Counted from the first letter of the stretch, positions 25,467 to 34,503 are shown. The stretch is DNA of 64,000 nt from JAHFPN01 sp036559465 (GCA_036559465.1 DATBTC010000072.1:3276-67275); one strand, 5' to 3'. Translations and numbers: made by a program. The notes: generated from the letters alone by a model not told the origin.

Positions 25467-26105
25467 ATGAAATCCATCGGTCGGCGTGACTTCTTGGCCG
25501 GCGGCGCACTCGGGGCGGCTGCGATCCTCGACCTCGCGCTGCAGCCTGGCGCGTCCGCGCAGGTCCGTGCCGGCGCACCGGCGCCCGCGTTCACACTGCC
25601 GGCCTCGAACGGCCGCACCGTTTCGCTCGCCGACTTCAAAGGCAAGACGCTCGTGCTCGAATGGTCGAACCATGACTGCCCATACGTGGGCAAGCACTAC
25701 CGCGGCAACAACATGCAGGCGCTGCAGAAGAAGTGGACCGCGCGGGATGTCGTGTGGCTGACGGTGATTTCTTCGGCGCCGGGCATGCAGGGTTACGTAA
25801 CGGCGGCTGAGGCGAACAAACTCACAGTCGACCGGAATGCCGCGCCGAGCGCAGTGCTCCTGGACCCCAAGGGTGTAGCCGGCCGGGCCTATGGCGCCCG
25901 GGTCACGCCGCACATGTTCGTCATCTCGGGCGACGGCACGATCGTCTACGCGGGCGGGATCGACGACAAGCAGTCGGCACAGGTCGAGGACATCAAGACC
26001 GCGCGCAATTTCGTCGATAGTGCCCTGACGGAACTGTCGCAAGGAAAGCCGGTTTCCGTCTCCGGCGCGCGAGCCTACGGCTGCACCGTCAAATACGGCT
26101 CGTAA
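25467..26105 (+). CDS. Tat-exported redoxin (AhpC/TSA-like) domain protein
   Basis: A 212-residue thioredoxin-fold protein. The N-terminus SIGRRDFLAGGALGAAAI is a twin-arginine signal, so the protein is probably exported folded to the periplasm. The redoxin domain reads GAPAPAFTLPASNGRTVSLADFKGKTLVLEWSNHDCPYVGKHY, with Cys in the DCPY position. A second Cys lies near the C-terminus (AYGCTVKYGS), so a two-cysteine mechanism is possible. The function may be peroxide reduction or thiol exchange; not resolved. A 104-base gap separates it from the aldolase gene. It converges on the carbamoyltransferase gene. Confidence 0.82.
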   Translation: MKSIGRRDFLAGGALGAAAILDLALQPGASAQVRAGAPAPAFTLPASNGRTVSLADFKGKTLVLEWSNHDCPYVGKHYRGNNMQALQKKWTARDVVWLTVISSAPGMQGYVTAAEANKLTVDRNAAPSAVLLDPKGVAGRAYGARVTPHMFVISGDGTIVYAGGIDDKQSAQVEDIKTARNFVDSALTELSQGKPVSVSGARAYGCTVKYGS

Positions 26106-26138
26106 GCGGGCCGGCAACGCGGATGCGGGCGAAGAAAT

Positions 26139-28337
26139 TCAGGGACTGACGTTCAGTTCAAGCACGGCGCCCGTCTCCGCGCGCCAGGCGGCGAGCCATT
26201 TCTTGAAACGGCCGCCGTCTTTGGCGTGCTCTCGGGCCCCACCGTGCCAGGCTGCGAACACAGCACCCTCGCCGGTGAACATCAGCACGGCGTCCATGCC
26301 CTTTGACCGGCGCAGCGTCTCGACCGCCTGACGCGCGGTCTGGGCGATCGGTCCGGAAACGTTGAATGACGTATTCACGGAAACCTCGACACCGATCCGG
26401 CGGCCGAGCGCCTTCAAGAAAGCGTGGGTCAAAGGATCGGTATGCTCGCGCACGATCTGCAGGCGGCCGGTGCCGTCGGCGTGAATCACCGCCGGGATAC
26501 GCGCACGCGCCTCGGGTTTGGCCTGGGCCGTCAGCACCATGTAATTATAGACGTTGTAGTCGGCGTCCGAGGCGCCGACGGACAGCTCGAAGAACTGCTT
26601 GGCGGCTTCGAGCGTCATCATGGGCGCCAGCGGACGGATCGCCTCGCGGAACTTCACCCGCTCGTTCAGCGTCTGGCGCGTCGCGGGATTGCATGGGTTG
26701 GCGACGATCGAGCGATGCCCGAGCGCGCGCGGGCCGGTCTCCGCCGGACCTTGGCAGATCGCGAACACGCCGTCCTGCGCAACCATATAGGCCATGAGAT
26801 CGGCGATCGCTTCGCGCTTGGCGCGCGTGGAGACGTCGCCGAGCCGCATCCACGCAACGTCGGGCGCGCGCGCCAGCGCCGCGAGGATTTCCGCCTCGTC
26901 CGGCGGCGAGCCGCAATAAAACGCGTGATCGAACGGGGGGCCGATACCGGCGCCGGCAAGATGCGCGAACATATAGGCGGCGCCGATGGTGACGCCGGCG
27001 TCGCCCGGCGTCGGCGGCACCCATAGGTGCAGGCGCGTGCGACGGCCGAGCGTGCGCTCGAAATAGGCCTCGTCGAAATGCTCGAGCACGCGCATGCTGG
27101 CGAGCGCGTTGAGCGCGATGCCGCCGGTGAGAATCAAGCGGTCGCTGCTGGTCGTGCGGATCAGGTGGTCGATGATGTGGAACAGCGCATCCTCGAGCAC
27201 CATTTGGGTTGCGGCCGCCTTGTCGAGCCGCGCTTTGGTGATCTCGCTATGCTTGATGTCCTCGACGCGCAGCATGGCGTCAGGATTCCACATGTCTTTT
27301 TGCGCGATCGGCTCGCCGAGGATTCGGATGAGCTCGGGCGTATAGGGCCGGGTAAAGAACTCGCTCGGCCAATTGGCCAGCGCCCGGTTAAGCAGGACTT
27401 TGCCCTCGGCTTGCAGGCTAAAAATCTCGCGCAACCCGGCGTAATAGCGGTTGGTGTTCCGGTCGTTGTTGCCGTAGGCCGCCGCCCCCATATAGCGGCC
27501 CTCGCTGCTGAGAAAGGTCCAGCCGCCTTGCGTCGCGCTGATCACGCCGTAATAAAAGCCGAGCGAATCGAACACGCTGTCGTTGCTGGCAAGCACGCGC
27601 ATCGTGTTGCCTTCGGCGAGATACAGAGAGATCGCGCCGTGGTCGCCCATGCCATCGAGCACCGCGATGGGAACCGGTCCTTGTCCGCTCGCGAAAGGAG
27701 AAACCGCATAGGAGAACCAGGCATGGCAGTCGTGGTGGCGCATACCGACGATCGGCATGGGGCGGCCGAGACTGAGCTGCCGGCCGAGGTTGCGCGGCGC
27801 GCGAAACGCCGCGCTCATGTTGCGCGTATTGAAGGTCGTGAACTCGACCGGCCGCATCATGCTGAAGCTCGCCGGGGCCTCGTCGAGCACCATCTTTACG
27901 AGCGTGGCGCTAAGGGCAACGTGGTCCCAGCTTGCGACCCAGGCATCGATCCTTTCGGGCCCCAGGCCCATGCGGCGCATCTGCGCTAGCAGCGCATCGA
28001 TCGACTTTTTCGGATACTCGGAGGTGTGCTTCACCCCGGAGAAGCGTTCCTCCTCGTTGTTGCAGATCAGCTTCGGCCCGCCAGCGCGCGTTACTTCGAC
28101 GAGCGCGGCCCCGGTATTGTGGGTGCCGGAGGTGCCGATGCCGACGAGATAGGCGGTTTCGCCGCGCTCGAGCTTGGCCCGCACCGCCTGGATACGCTCG
28201 GCGGCGAAGGCGCTCGACGGGCGATGGAAATTGCCGAGCGCATAAAGCGGCTCGAGGATGGCCAGCGCAGCGCGATACGCGGCGGCGCCGAGCCGGGGGT
28301 GGCGTGGTCCTGTGCGCATGTTGCTGTTAGACGCCAT
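26139..28337 (-). CDS. Carbamoyltransferase of the NodU/CmcH family
   Basis: A 732-residue enzyme predicted to use carbamoyl phosphate and ATP to carbamoylate a hydroxyl or similar group. Start at ATG 28337 (MASNSNMRTG); ATG 28319 is an alternative. The Kae1-like N-terminal domain holds NEEERFSGVKHTSEYP near 94-109, HHDCHAWFSY with metal ligands at 201-205, and LDGMGDHG (228-234). The C-terminal domain (about 530 on) has the GPAETGPRALGHRSI motif, FREAIRPLAPMM and VSVNTSFNVSGPI. It is longer than NodU (about 560-600). The upstream ferritin/CDGSH gene ends 20 bases before it. There are no nod or antibiotic genes nearby, so the acceptor is unknown. Confidence 0.9.
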   Translation of the reverse strand: MASNSNMRTGPRHPRLGAAAYRAALAILEPLYALGNFHRPSSAFAAERIQAVRAKLERGETAYLVGIGTSGTHNTGAALVEVTRAGGPKLICNNEEERFSGVKHTSEYPKKSIDALLAQMRRMGLGPERIDAWVASWDHVALSATLVKMVLDEAPASFSMMRPVEFTTFNTRNMSAAFRAPRNLGRQLSLGRPMPIVGMRHHDCHAWFSYAVSPFASGQGPVPIAVLDGMGDHGAISLYLAEGNTMRVLASNDSVFDSLGFYYGVISATQGGWTFLSSEGRYMGAAAYGNNDRNTNRYYAGLREIFSLQAEGKVLLNRALANWPSEFFTRPYTPELIRILGEPIAQKDMWNPDAMLRVEDIKHSEITKARLDKAAATQMVLEDALFHIIDHLIRTTSSDRLILTGGIALNALASMRVLEHFDEAYFERTLGRRTRLHLWVPPTPGDAGVTIGAAYMFAHLAGAGIGPPFDHAFYCGSPPDEAEILAALARAPDVAWMRLGDVSTRAKREAIADLMAYMVAQDGVFAICQGPAETGPRALGHRSIVANPCNPATRQTLNERVKFREAIRPLAPMMTLEAAKQFFELSVGASDADYNVYNYMVLTAQAKPEARARIPAVIHADGTGRLQIVREHTDPLTHAFLKALGRRIGVEVSVNTSFNVSGPIAQTARQAVETLRRSKGMDAVLMFTGEGAVFAAWHGGAREHAKDGGRFKKWLAAWRAETGAVLELNVSP

Positions 28338-28357
28338 TACCAGGGTTTGCCGCGCCT

Positions 28358-30397
28358 TCAGTCGCTTGCGTCCTTGAACCCCACCTTCCAGTGCGAGCCG
28401 TCGCAGAATGGCTTGTTCTTCGAGGCACCGCAGCGGCACAGCGCATAGTGATCGTGCACAGCGCCGTCGCTCCAGTGGTCGGTGCGCAAGGGGATATTGC
28501 CCTCGACTTCGTAGGGACCGTTCTTACGGATGCGGATGCCGGGCGGGTCGTTGCGCTTGGGGCCGAGCTCGCCGTTTCTCGTATAGCGCAGCGCGCCCGA
28601 GGGGCAACTCGTGACGACCTCGATGACGCGCTCGACCTTGTCGCGGTCGGCCTGGATCCAGGGCCGCTCGCCCACCCGAAACACGGTCGTCAGGTTCTTA
28701 TGGCATTGCTCGGACGCGGAACATTGCAGCCGGTTGAAATGCACGGTGATTTCGGCGCCGCGATAGTCGCGCGACTTGTCGGGAGTCCGATCCGGGTCGT
28801 TGGCGTCGGAGGCGCTGGAAAATCCGATCCGCGCGTGAGTGCCGTCGCAGAACGGCTTGTTCTTCGAAGCGCCGCAGCGGCAGAGCGCCATCTCGGGGCT
28901 CGTCCGCAGCGGCTGGCCATCCGCGCCGACAAACCGCTCCACGTTCGTCACCAGGAGCGGCCCGTTGAGCGAAGGCTTGATGGCCCGCTCCTGCGCGGCC
29001 TCGACGGCGCGGAACTCGCCAAGCTCGGCTACGGCGTTCCAGGTCTTGTCGGCGGGCGCGAACTGGAGGCTCAAGGCCTGCAGCCCGGCAGCCGCCTCCT
29101 CGACCTCAACCGGCAGCCGCCCGCTCTGCGAGGCGATGATCCGGGTCGCAACGGTCGCTAGTTCACGCAAACGCTCGCCGAAGAATACCCAGGCCGAACG
29201 CTTGTGCGGCAGCAAATGAATATCGCGGTTGTAACCGAAGCCGGGGCCCGCGGTTTTCCCCGCCAAGCGATGACCATGTCCGGCCGGCATTTTAGTGAGC
29301 GCCTCACCCAAGGGCCGCAGCACATTGGTCATGAGGTGCAGGCTCGCCAGCGAAAGTTTCCGCAGTTCGCCCTCGCTCTCGTCGGTGTGCGCAAAGAAGC
29401 GCAGCAGGATCAGAAGCATCGTGTCGTAGCCGACATTGAACAGCTCGGCGACCTGGTGCGTCAGCGGATCGGAGATCGGCGTGCCGCCGGTGGTGTCGTC
29501 GTAGAAGCGGGTCATCGGGTTGGAGACGACCGGGCGAACCGGATCGAACGCTGTGCCGCTCGCTTTAGCCTGATCGAGTGCCTGCTTGTACTCATCGTGG
29601 ATGGCTCGGAAGACCCAGAAGTGAGCGTCCGGATGCGCCTTGGTCGGCGCCTCGCCCTGCTCGATCACCATCTGCAACGCTGCCCGCGCGCTGGCGCGGT
29701 CAGAAACCGGCAACAGCTTGTCGGCAAAATGAACGAAGCGCGCGTTGGCCTGCGCCTCGAGTGGGCCGATGAATAATTCCTGCTCCGGAATGCAATCGAA
29801 GCCGCTCATGATTTTGTGGTAGAATTCGCCCTGGGTCTTGAAGTCGATGTCGAAAGGCTCGCAGCCTTCGAGGGCGAGTTTTTCGGCGGTTGCCAAGCCC
29901 GGCGACTTGTGCGCACCACGCCGTGCCGTGACCCGCGCGAGCACCGTTTCAGCCTCCGCCTGCTCCTCAGGTGGAAGCACGCCGCCCTCCGGCATTTCCA
30001 CGCACATGAGACGCTCCATCGTCTCCAGCGAGAACGGCTCGAGCGTCATGTGATCGTCAATCGGGATCGCCGAGCGCGGCACCGGAAAATTGGTGCGCCG
30101 GAAATGCGGCGCGCCGCCGATGGCGGTGATGATGTTGGTGAGTTGCGTCAGGTGCAGCATTTCCTCGACGCTGACCATGACCAGCCGCCGCTTCCAGCGC
30201 TTGACCATCTCGGCTTGCGCCGCGGTGATGCCGCCCTCGTCCGGGTGACTCTTCAGCGAATAAGCGGCGAACAGATAGACGCAGGCAACGCCATGCTCGA
30301 GCTCGCAGGCGCGCGACAGCAAATAGATCAGCTCCTCGCGCGTACGCACCGGCGCAATGTGGGAACGGTCTAGTGTCTGGGCCTGCTTGTGCTGCAT
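28358..30397 (-). CDS. Ferritin-like protein with two CDGSH clusters and a divergent 4Fe-4S-type segment
   Basis: A 679-residue multidomain iron protein. Residues about 10-340 form a ferritin-like region (PF12902 type, as in the VioB/iminophenylpyruvate dimer synthase group). Candidate iron ligands are in CELEHG (32-35), EEMLH (78-82) and GEFYHKI (190-195). Residues 506-521 are a CDGSH motif (CRCGASKNKPFCDGTH). Residues 559-605 carry three Cys (559, 565, 598, the last in SCPSGALRY), like the Fer4_19 divergent mono-cluster. Residues 654-669 repeat the CDGSH motif. No signal peptide, so cytosolic. It is followed 20 bases later by the carbamoyltransferase. Function unknown; a redox or oxygen-dependent modification enzyme is plausible. 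Confidence 0.85.
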   Translation of the reverse strand: MQHKQAQTLDRSHIAPVRTREELIYLLSRACELEHGVACVYLFAAYSLKSHPDEGGITAAQAEMVKRWKRRLVMVSVEEMLHLTQLTNIITAIGGAPHFRRTNFPVPRSAIPIDDHMTLEPFSLETMERLMCVEMPEGGVLPPEEQAEAETVLARVTARRGAHKSPGLATAEKLALEGCEPFDIDFKTQGEFYHKIMSGFDCIPEQELFIGPLEAQANARFVHFADKLLPVSDRASARAALQMVIEQGEAPTKAHPDAHFWVFRAIHDEYKQALDQAKASGTAFDPVRPVVSNPMTRFYDDTTGGTPISDPLTHQVAELFNVGYDTMLLILLRFFAHTDESEGELRKLSLASLHLMTNVLRPLGEALTKMPAGHGHRLAGKTAGPGFGYNRDIHLLPHKRSAWVFFGERLRELATVATRIIASQSGRLPVEVEEAAAGLQALSLQFAPADKTWNAVAELGEFRAVEAAQERAIKPSLNGPLLVTNVERFVGADGQPLRTSPEMALCRCGASKNKPFCDGTHARIGFSSASDANDPDRTPDKSRDYRGAEITVHFNRLQCSASEQCHKNLTTVFRVGERPWIQADRDKVERVIEVVTSCPSGALRYTRNGELGPKRNDPPGIRIRKNGPYEVEGNIPLRTDHWSDGAVHDHYALCRCGASKNKPFCDGSHWKVGFKDASD
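28397..28444. repeat. Intragenic direct repeat, copy B (CDGSH coding)
   Basis: These 48 bases match 28841-28888 at 44 positions. Both encode the CRCGASKNKPFCDG core in the same gene. The DNA-level match, including synonymous sites, points to a fairly recent internal duplication or gene conversion. Confidence 0.8.
28841..28888. repeat. Intragenic direct repeat, copy A (CDGSH coding)
   Basis: Partner of 28397-28444, 44 of 48 bases identical. It encodes the first CDGSH cluster of the ferritin-like protein. Confidence 0.8.
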
Positions 30398-30474
30398 GCG
30401 GCTTTCTCGGGAGAGCGCATTGATCTCCGCGAATTGTGCAATCTTTGAGCGGACGGCGGAAGCGCGCGGCGGTT

Positions 30475-30548
30475 TGGCTGGGGGACTAGGATTCGAACCT
30501 AGATTGACGGAGTCAGAGTCCGCTGTTCTACCGTTGAACTATCCCCCA
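30475..30548 (-). tRNA. tRNA-Gln (anticodon CUG)
   Basis: Read on the minus strand, the 74 bases fold as a full cloverleaf. The acceptor is TGGGGGA/TCCCCCA, the D stem GTTC/GAAC, and the anticodon stem GCGGA/TCCGT with loop CTCTGAC (CTG at 34-36). The T stem is CTAGG/CCTAG with loop TTCGAAT, followed by discriminator G and an encoded CCA. The G73 and weak first pair fit tRNA-Gln. It lies 77 bases upstream of the ferritin/CDGSH gene on the same strand. Confidence 0.97.
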
Positions 30549-30765
30549 AGCGGCAAGCGAAGTCGCCGACGGGTGCATGAGCTTGGCACAAGCGCGGGCG
30601 CGGCGGCGCGGGGCCGTACCTAAACGACACATCTGGGCGAGGCAAGGATCGGCCCCGAAAGCGTCGCGGGGCTGGCGAGCGTGGCCCCGTTTGCTCTTAG
30701 CCCTTGAATCGGCAGAGTTTTCCACATGCGCGGCCAACAATGCTGCTATGCGGTAAGTCTTAGTG

Positions 30766-30778
30766 ATTACACTGTAAT
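30766..30778. promoter_or_regulatory. Short inverted repeat upstream of the DUF1127 gene
   Basis: ATTACA and TGTAAT flank a single C, 43 bases before the start codon. This is AT-rich compared with its surroundings and could be an operator. No protein is identified for it. The rest of 30549-30821 holds no gene that I can support. Confidence 0.3.
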
Positions 30779-30821
30779 ACCAGCCTATATGGCTATCAAC
30801 GCTTCCTCCAATGAGGTCCCC

Positions 30822-31040
30822 ATGACCACAATCACATTCCCGACCCTGGCCCGCGCCACGCCGCGGCTGAAGGCAATCGGCCGTTTCTTTGCCGACATTT
30901 CGCAGGGCATCCACGACGCCCGCGAAATCGAAAACCGCTACGAAACCCTCTCGCGCATGAGCGACGAGGCGCTGGCCTGCCGCGGTATCAGCCGCGAGGA
31001 CATCCCGCGAGTGGCTGTAACCGGCCGAACAGGTTCCTAA
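30822..31040 (+). CDS. DUF1127 domain-containing small protein
   Basis: A 72-residue protein from ATG 30822 (MTTITFPTLARATPRLKAIG), preceded by GAGG. The C-terminal half (ENRYETLSRMSDEALACRGISREDIPRVAV) is the DUF1127 motif, L-x-x-L-x-D-x-x-L-x-D-x-G-I-x-R-x-x-I. Some DUF1127 proteins in alphaproteobacteria bind RNA and affect phosphate, stress or small-RNA metabolism. The role of this one is unknown. It stands alone between tRNA-Gln and the CoA-transferase gene. Confidence 0.8.
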   Translation: MTTITFPTLARATPRLKAIGRFFADISQGIHDAREIENRYETLSRMSDEALACRGISREDIPRVAVTGRTGS

Positions 31041-31174
31041 CGTTTCCTGCCGGACCGATTCAAGCGCTTCAGGTTTCGATTCAACAAGCGCGGTTTCGGA
31101 AGGTTTGAACGACGAATTCGCGAGTCGCGACGGCCGTTTGGCCGGTGCAGCTCGCGTTTCGATTCAGGGCCGCC

Positions 31175-32374
31175 TTACTTCTCCTCGCCGCGAAATGCGG
31201 GGCGGCCGGCCTTGAGCGCCCGCTTGATCTCTTCGGTGTGCTCGCCCAGCCGCGGCGACGGATGATCGTAGCGCAGCGGTGTCGCGGACATATTGATCGG
31301 CGTGCGCACACCTGAAATCGTCACCCCGCCCTCGGCGCCCTCCGGCAGATCGACGCGCATCTTGCGGTGCTTTATCTGAGGATCGGCGAATACCTCGGCG
31401 ATATCTGAGATCGGTCCGGCCGGCACGCCCGCTTTTTCGAGCGCGCCGAACAGATCCGCCCGCGTGCGTTTGCTGGTGCGCTCGATCAGTGCCGGGATGA
31501 GCGTGCCTCGATTCAAATTGCGGTCGCCGTTGGTGGTAAAGCGCGGGTCGGTCTTGAATTCTGTCAACCCCAGAACGTCGCAGAAATTCTGGAACTGGCT
31601 GTCATTGCCGACCGCGATGATCATGTGGCCGTCGGAAGTCGGAAACACCTGATAGGGCACCACGTTCGGGTGCGCATTGCCCATGCGCTTGGGCGGCTTG
31701 CCGGACACCAGATAGTTCAGCGCCTGGTTTGCCAGCACGCTCGCCTGCACGTCGAACAGCGCCAGGTCGATGTGCTGCCCCTGCCCGCTCTTGGCGCGCG
31801 CGATCAGCGCCGCTTCGATCGCCACCGCCGCATAGACTCCGGTAAAGACGTCGACATAGGCGACGCCGATGCGCATGGGCTCGCGCTCCGGCTCGCCAGT
31901 GATGCTCATGATTCCGCCCATGCCCTGGATGATGAGGTCGTAGCCGGGGCGATGGGCGTAGGGGCCGTCCTGGCCGAAGCCGGTGATCGAGCAATAGATC
32001 AGCGCCGGATTGATTTTCTTCACGCTTTCGTAGTCGAGGCCGTAGTTCTTGAGATCACCGACCTTATAATTCTCAATCACCACGTCGGCATCGCGCAGGA
32101 GCGCAAGCACCATCGCGCGGTCCTCTTCCTTGCGCAGATCCGCGAGCACCGAGCGCTTATTCCGGTTGATCGCGTGATAATAGGCGGCGGAAAGATTCTC
32201 GCCCTGCTTGCCCTCGACATAGGGCGGGCCCCAGGCCCGCGTGTCGTCGCCGGCGCCGGGCCGCTCGATCTTGATCACGTCGGCGCCGAGATCGGCCAGC
32301 ACTTGCCCGGCCCAGGGGCCGGCCAGCACGCGCGCGAGTTCGAGAACTTTCAGGCCGTGCAGGGGTGCGGGCAT
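31175..32374 (-). CDS. Family III CoA-transferase (CaiB/BaiF), probable glutarate CoA-transferase
   Basis: A 399-residue class III CoA-transferase. The opening LKVLELARVLAGPWAGQVLADLGADVIKIERP, the segment RPGYDLIIQGMGGIMSITG (with the likely nucleophilic Asp) and VDVFTGVYAAVAIEAAL are family signatures. The glutaryl-CoA dehydrogenase gene lies 4 bases upstream in the same operon. This pairing is characteristic of glutarate or lysine breakdown, where the transferase moves CoA from succinyl-CoA to glutarate. The specific substrate is inferred from that pairing. The interval 31041-31174 contains only short CGATTCA repeats and a small GGCC hairpin. Confidence 0.88.
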   Translation of the reverse strand: MPAPLHGLKVLELARVLAGPWAGQVLADLGADVIKIERPGAGDDTRAWGPPYVEGKQGENLSAAYYHAINRNKRSVLADLRKEEDRAMVLALLRDADVVIENYKVGDLKNYGLDYESVKKINPALIYCSITGFGQDGPYAHRPGYDLIIQGMGGIMSITGEPEREPMRIGVAYVDVFTGVYAAVAIEAALIARAKSGQGQHIDLALFDVQASVLANQALNYLVSGKPPKRMGNAHPNVVPYQVFPTSDGHMIIAVGNDSQFQNFCDVLGLTEFKTDPRFTTNGDRNLNRGTLIPALIERTSKRTRADLFGALEKAGVPAGPISDIAEVFADPQIKHRKMRVDLPEGAEGGVTISGVRTPINMSATPLRYDHPSPRLGEHTEEIKRALKAGRPAFRGEEK

Positions 32375-32378
32375 CGAC

Positions 32379-33599
32379 TCAGTTGAAAGCTTGTATTCCG
32401 GTGATGGCGCGCCCCAGGATCAGCGCATGGATGTCGTGGGTGCCTTCGTAGGTGTTGACGGTCTCCAGGTTCGCCGCATGTCGCATCACGTGATATTCGC
32501 CGGCGATGCCATTGGCGCCATGCATGTCGCGCGCGGCGCGGGCGATATCGAGCGCCTTACCGCAATTATTGCGCTTGATCATGGATACCAGCTCGAGCGG
32601 GCAATTGCCCTCGTCCATCAGACGGGTCGCACGCAATGCGGCCTGCAGGCCGAGTGCGATCTCGGTCTGCATGTCGGCAAGCTTCTTCTGGATCAGCTGA
32701 TTGGCGGCGAGCGGCCGGCCGAACTGCTTGCGGTCCATCGTATAGCTGCGCGCGGCATGGAAGCAGAACTCGGCCGCGCCCATGGCGCCCCAGGCGATGC
32801 CGAGTCGTGCGCGGTGCAGGCAACCGAACGGGCCCTTGAGACCGGAGACGTTCGGCAGCAGCGCGTCCTCGGAAACCTCGACGCCTTCCATCACGACTTC
32901 GCCGGTGACAGAGACGCGCAGCGACAGCTTGCCCTCGATTTTCGGGGTCGAGAGTCCTTTGGCGCCGCGCTCCAGGATAAAGCCGCGGATTGCCCCCTCG
33001 TGTGCATCCGACTTCGCCCAGACCACGAATACGTCGGCGATCGGCGCGTTGGTGATCCAGAGCTTGTTGCCAGTGAGCCGATAGCCGTTCGAGGTCTTCT
33101 CCGCGCGCGTGCGCATGCCGCCCGGGTCGGAACCGTGATCGGGCTCGGTGAGCCCGAAGCAGCCGACCCATTCGCCGCTTGCGAGCTTGGGGAGATATTT
33201 CTTGCGCTGCGTTTCGCTGCCATAGGCGTAGATCGGATACATGACGAGCGAGGACTGCACGCTCATCGAGGAGCGGAAACCGGAATCGACCCGCTCGATC
33301 TCGCGCACCGCGAGGCCATAGCAGACGTAGCTCAGATCGGCGCCGCCATATTGTTCGGGGATGGTGGAGCCCAGGAGCCCGAGCTTGCCCATCTCGGTGA
33401 CCACCGCGCGGTCGAACTTCTCGTCGCGATAGGACGCGACCACGCGCGGCATAAGCTTGTCTTGCGCATAGGCGCGGGCAGTGTCGCGCACCTGACGCTC
33501 TTCGGCCGAGAGCTGACCTTCGAGATCGAGCGGATCGGCCCAATCGAAGGCAGAGCGGGCGGGCGCGGTGGGCCCGGTCGATGCGCGCGCTTTGCTCAT
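32379..33599 (-). CDS. gcdH: Glutaryl-CoA dehydrogenase
   Basis: FAD enzyme that oxidises and decarboxylates glutaryl-CoA to crotonyl-CoA. The 406 residues contain FDWADPLDLEGQLSAEER, IPEQYGGADLSYVCYGL, VDSGFRSSMSVQSSLVM, CFGLTEPDHGSDPGGM and the C-terminal NTYEGTHDIHALILGRAITG with catalytic Glu385. The EGTHDIH form and the SGFRS-SVQSSL segment separate GCDH from ordinary acyl-CoA dehydrogenases. It is followed by the CoA-transferase gene. The upstream UraD-HIUase gene ends 17 bases away and may share the transcript. Confidence 0.95.
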   Translation of the reverse strand: MSKARASTGPTAPARSAFDWADPLDLEGQLSAEERQVRDTARAYAQDKLMPRVVASYRDEKFDRAVVTEMGKLGLLGSTIPEQYGGADLSYVCYGLAVREIERVDSGFRSSMSVQSSLVMYPIYAYGSETQRKKYLPKLASGEWVGCFGLTEPDHGSDPGGMRTRAEKTSNGYRLTGNKLWITNAPIADVFVVWAKSDAHEGAIRGFILERGAKGLSTPKIEGKLSLRVSVTGEVVMEGVEVSEDALLPNVSGLKGPFGCLHRARLGIAWGAMGAAEFCFHAARSYTMDRKQFGRPLAANQLIQKKLADMQTEIALGLQAALRATRLMDEGNCPLELVSMIKRNNCGKALDIARAARDMHGANGIAGEYHVMRHAANLETVNTYEGTHDIHALILGRAITGIQAFN

Positions 33600-33616
33600 C
33601 CTTGCCTCCTCGCAAC

Positions 33617-34492
33617 TCAGCTTCCGCGATACGTAGCATAGCTCCAGGGCGAGACCAGCAAGGGCACATGATAATGGCCTTCCGGCTCGCTGATCGCGAA
33701 GCGCACCGGCACCACGTCGAGAAAAGCCGGCTGCGGCAGGCCCAAGTTCCGCCCCGCGAAATAGTCGCCGACATGGAAGCGTAATTCGTAGCGGCCGATG
33801 CGGAGCGGCCCGCCCGACATGAGCGGTGCGTCGGTGCGGCCATCTGTATTGGTTTTTGTCTTTACGAGAGGCGATTTGGCGCCAAGCTCGAACAGCTCCA
33901 CCATGACGCCCGCAGCCGGCAGGCCCGAATGAGTATCGAGCACGTGGGTAGTTAGCATTCCCTCGGTCTTGGGCATCCCCGCCCCCTCCACCATTTCGGC
34001 CAGTCGCAGGCGTGCGATCAGCGAGATTTCCGCAAGCGCCGCTGAAAGTTCCGTATCGGCGTCGTTCCCGAGCCGCCGCTCGAAACTATCCAAAATCGCG
34101 TCGCGCGTCTGCCGTTTCACGCAGATCACGAACGGGAAGCCGAACTTGTCCTTGTAGGCCTTGTTCAACCGTTCGAAGCGAGCGAATTCCGCGTCTGGCA
34201 GCCGGTCGAGGCCGAGGCTGGCCTGTTCGGCCTGCGACGCCGCCGTGAGCGTGGCGGCGCGTGCGGCCTTGCCAGCGAGATCCGGGTGGTTGCGCACCAG
34301 CGCGAGCTTCTCGTCCCGGCTCGCGTTGCCGACCGCGCCGGTCATCGCGTCGAACAGCGCTGTGACAGTCGCAAACGGCGCACGCGCATGGGCGCGCTCG
34401 GCCACCCACGGCGAATGCTCGAATATGCTGCCCAGAGTGGCTACGAATTTCACCCGGTCGGCTGCATTCAACATATCAAGAGAGAAGCGCAT
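33617..34492 (-). CDS. Bifunctional OHCU decarboxylase / 5-hydroxyisourate hydrolase (UraD-HIUase fusion)
   Basis: Two enzymes of urate breakdown in one 291-residue chain. Residues about 1-168 are 2-oxo-4-hydroxy-4-carboxy-5-ureidoimidazoline decarboxylase: FEHSPWVAERAHA with active-site Glu/His, VRNHPDLAGKAA and FGFPFVICVKRQTRD. Residues about 177-291 are the transthyretin-like hydrolase: LTTHVLDTHSGLPAAGV, RYELRFHVGDYF and the terminal YRGS. Together they convert hydroxyisourate to S-allantoin. No urate oxidase is in view. It is divergent from the SAF-type oxidoreductase gene, with 100 bases of shared promoter region. Confidence 0.95.
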   Translation of the reverse strand: MRFSLDMLNAADRVKFVATLGSIFEHSPWVAERAHARAPFATVTALFDAMTGAVGNASRDEKLALVRNHPDLAGKAARAATLTAASQAEQASLGLDRLPDAEFARFERLNKAYKDKFGFPFVICVKRQTRDAILDSFERRLGNDADTELSAALAEISLIARLRLAEMVEGAGMPKTEGMLTTHVLDTHSGLPAAGVMVELFELGAKSPLVKTKTNTDGRTDAPLMSGGPLRIGRYELRFHVGDYFAGRNLGLPQPAFLDVVPVRFAISEPEGHYHVPLLVSPWSYATYRGS

Positions 34493-34503
34493 TCTAAAAA
34501 CCT

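Noticed and set aside
31132..31145. CGGCC-GTTT-GGCCG hairpin as a terminator for the DUF1127 gene
   Set aside because: The stem is only 5 bp and no T-run follows on the plus strand.
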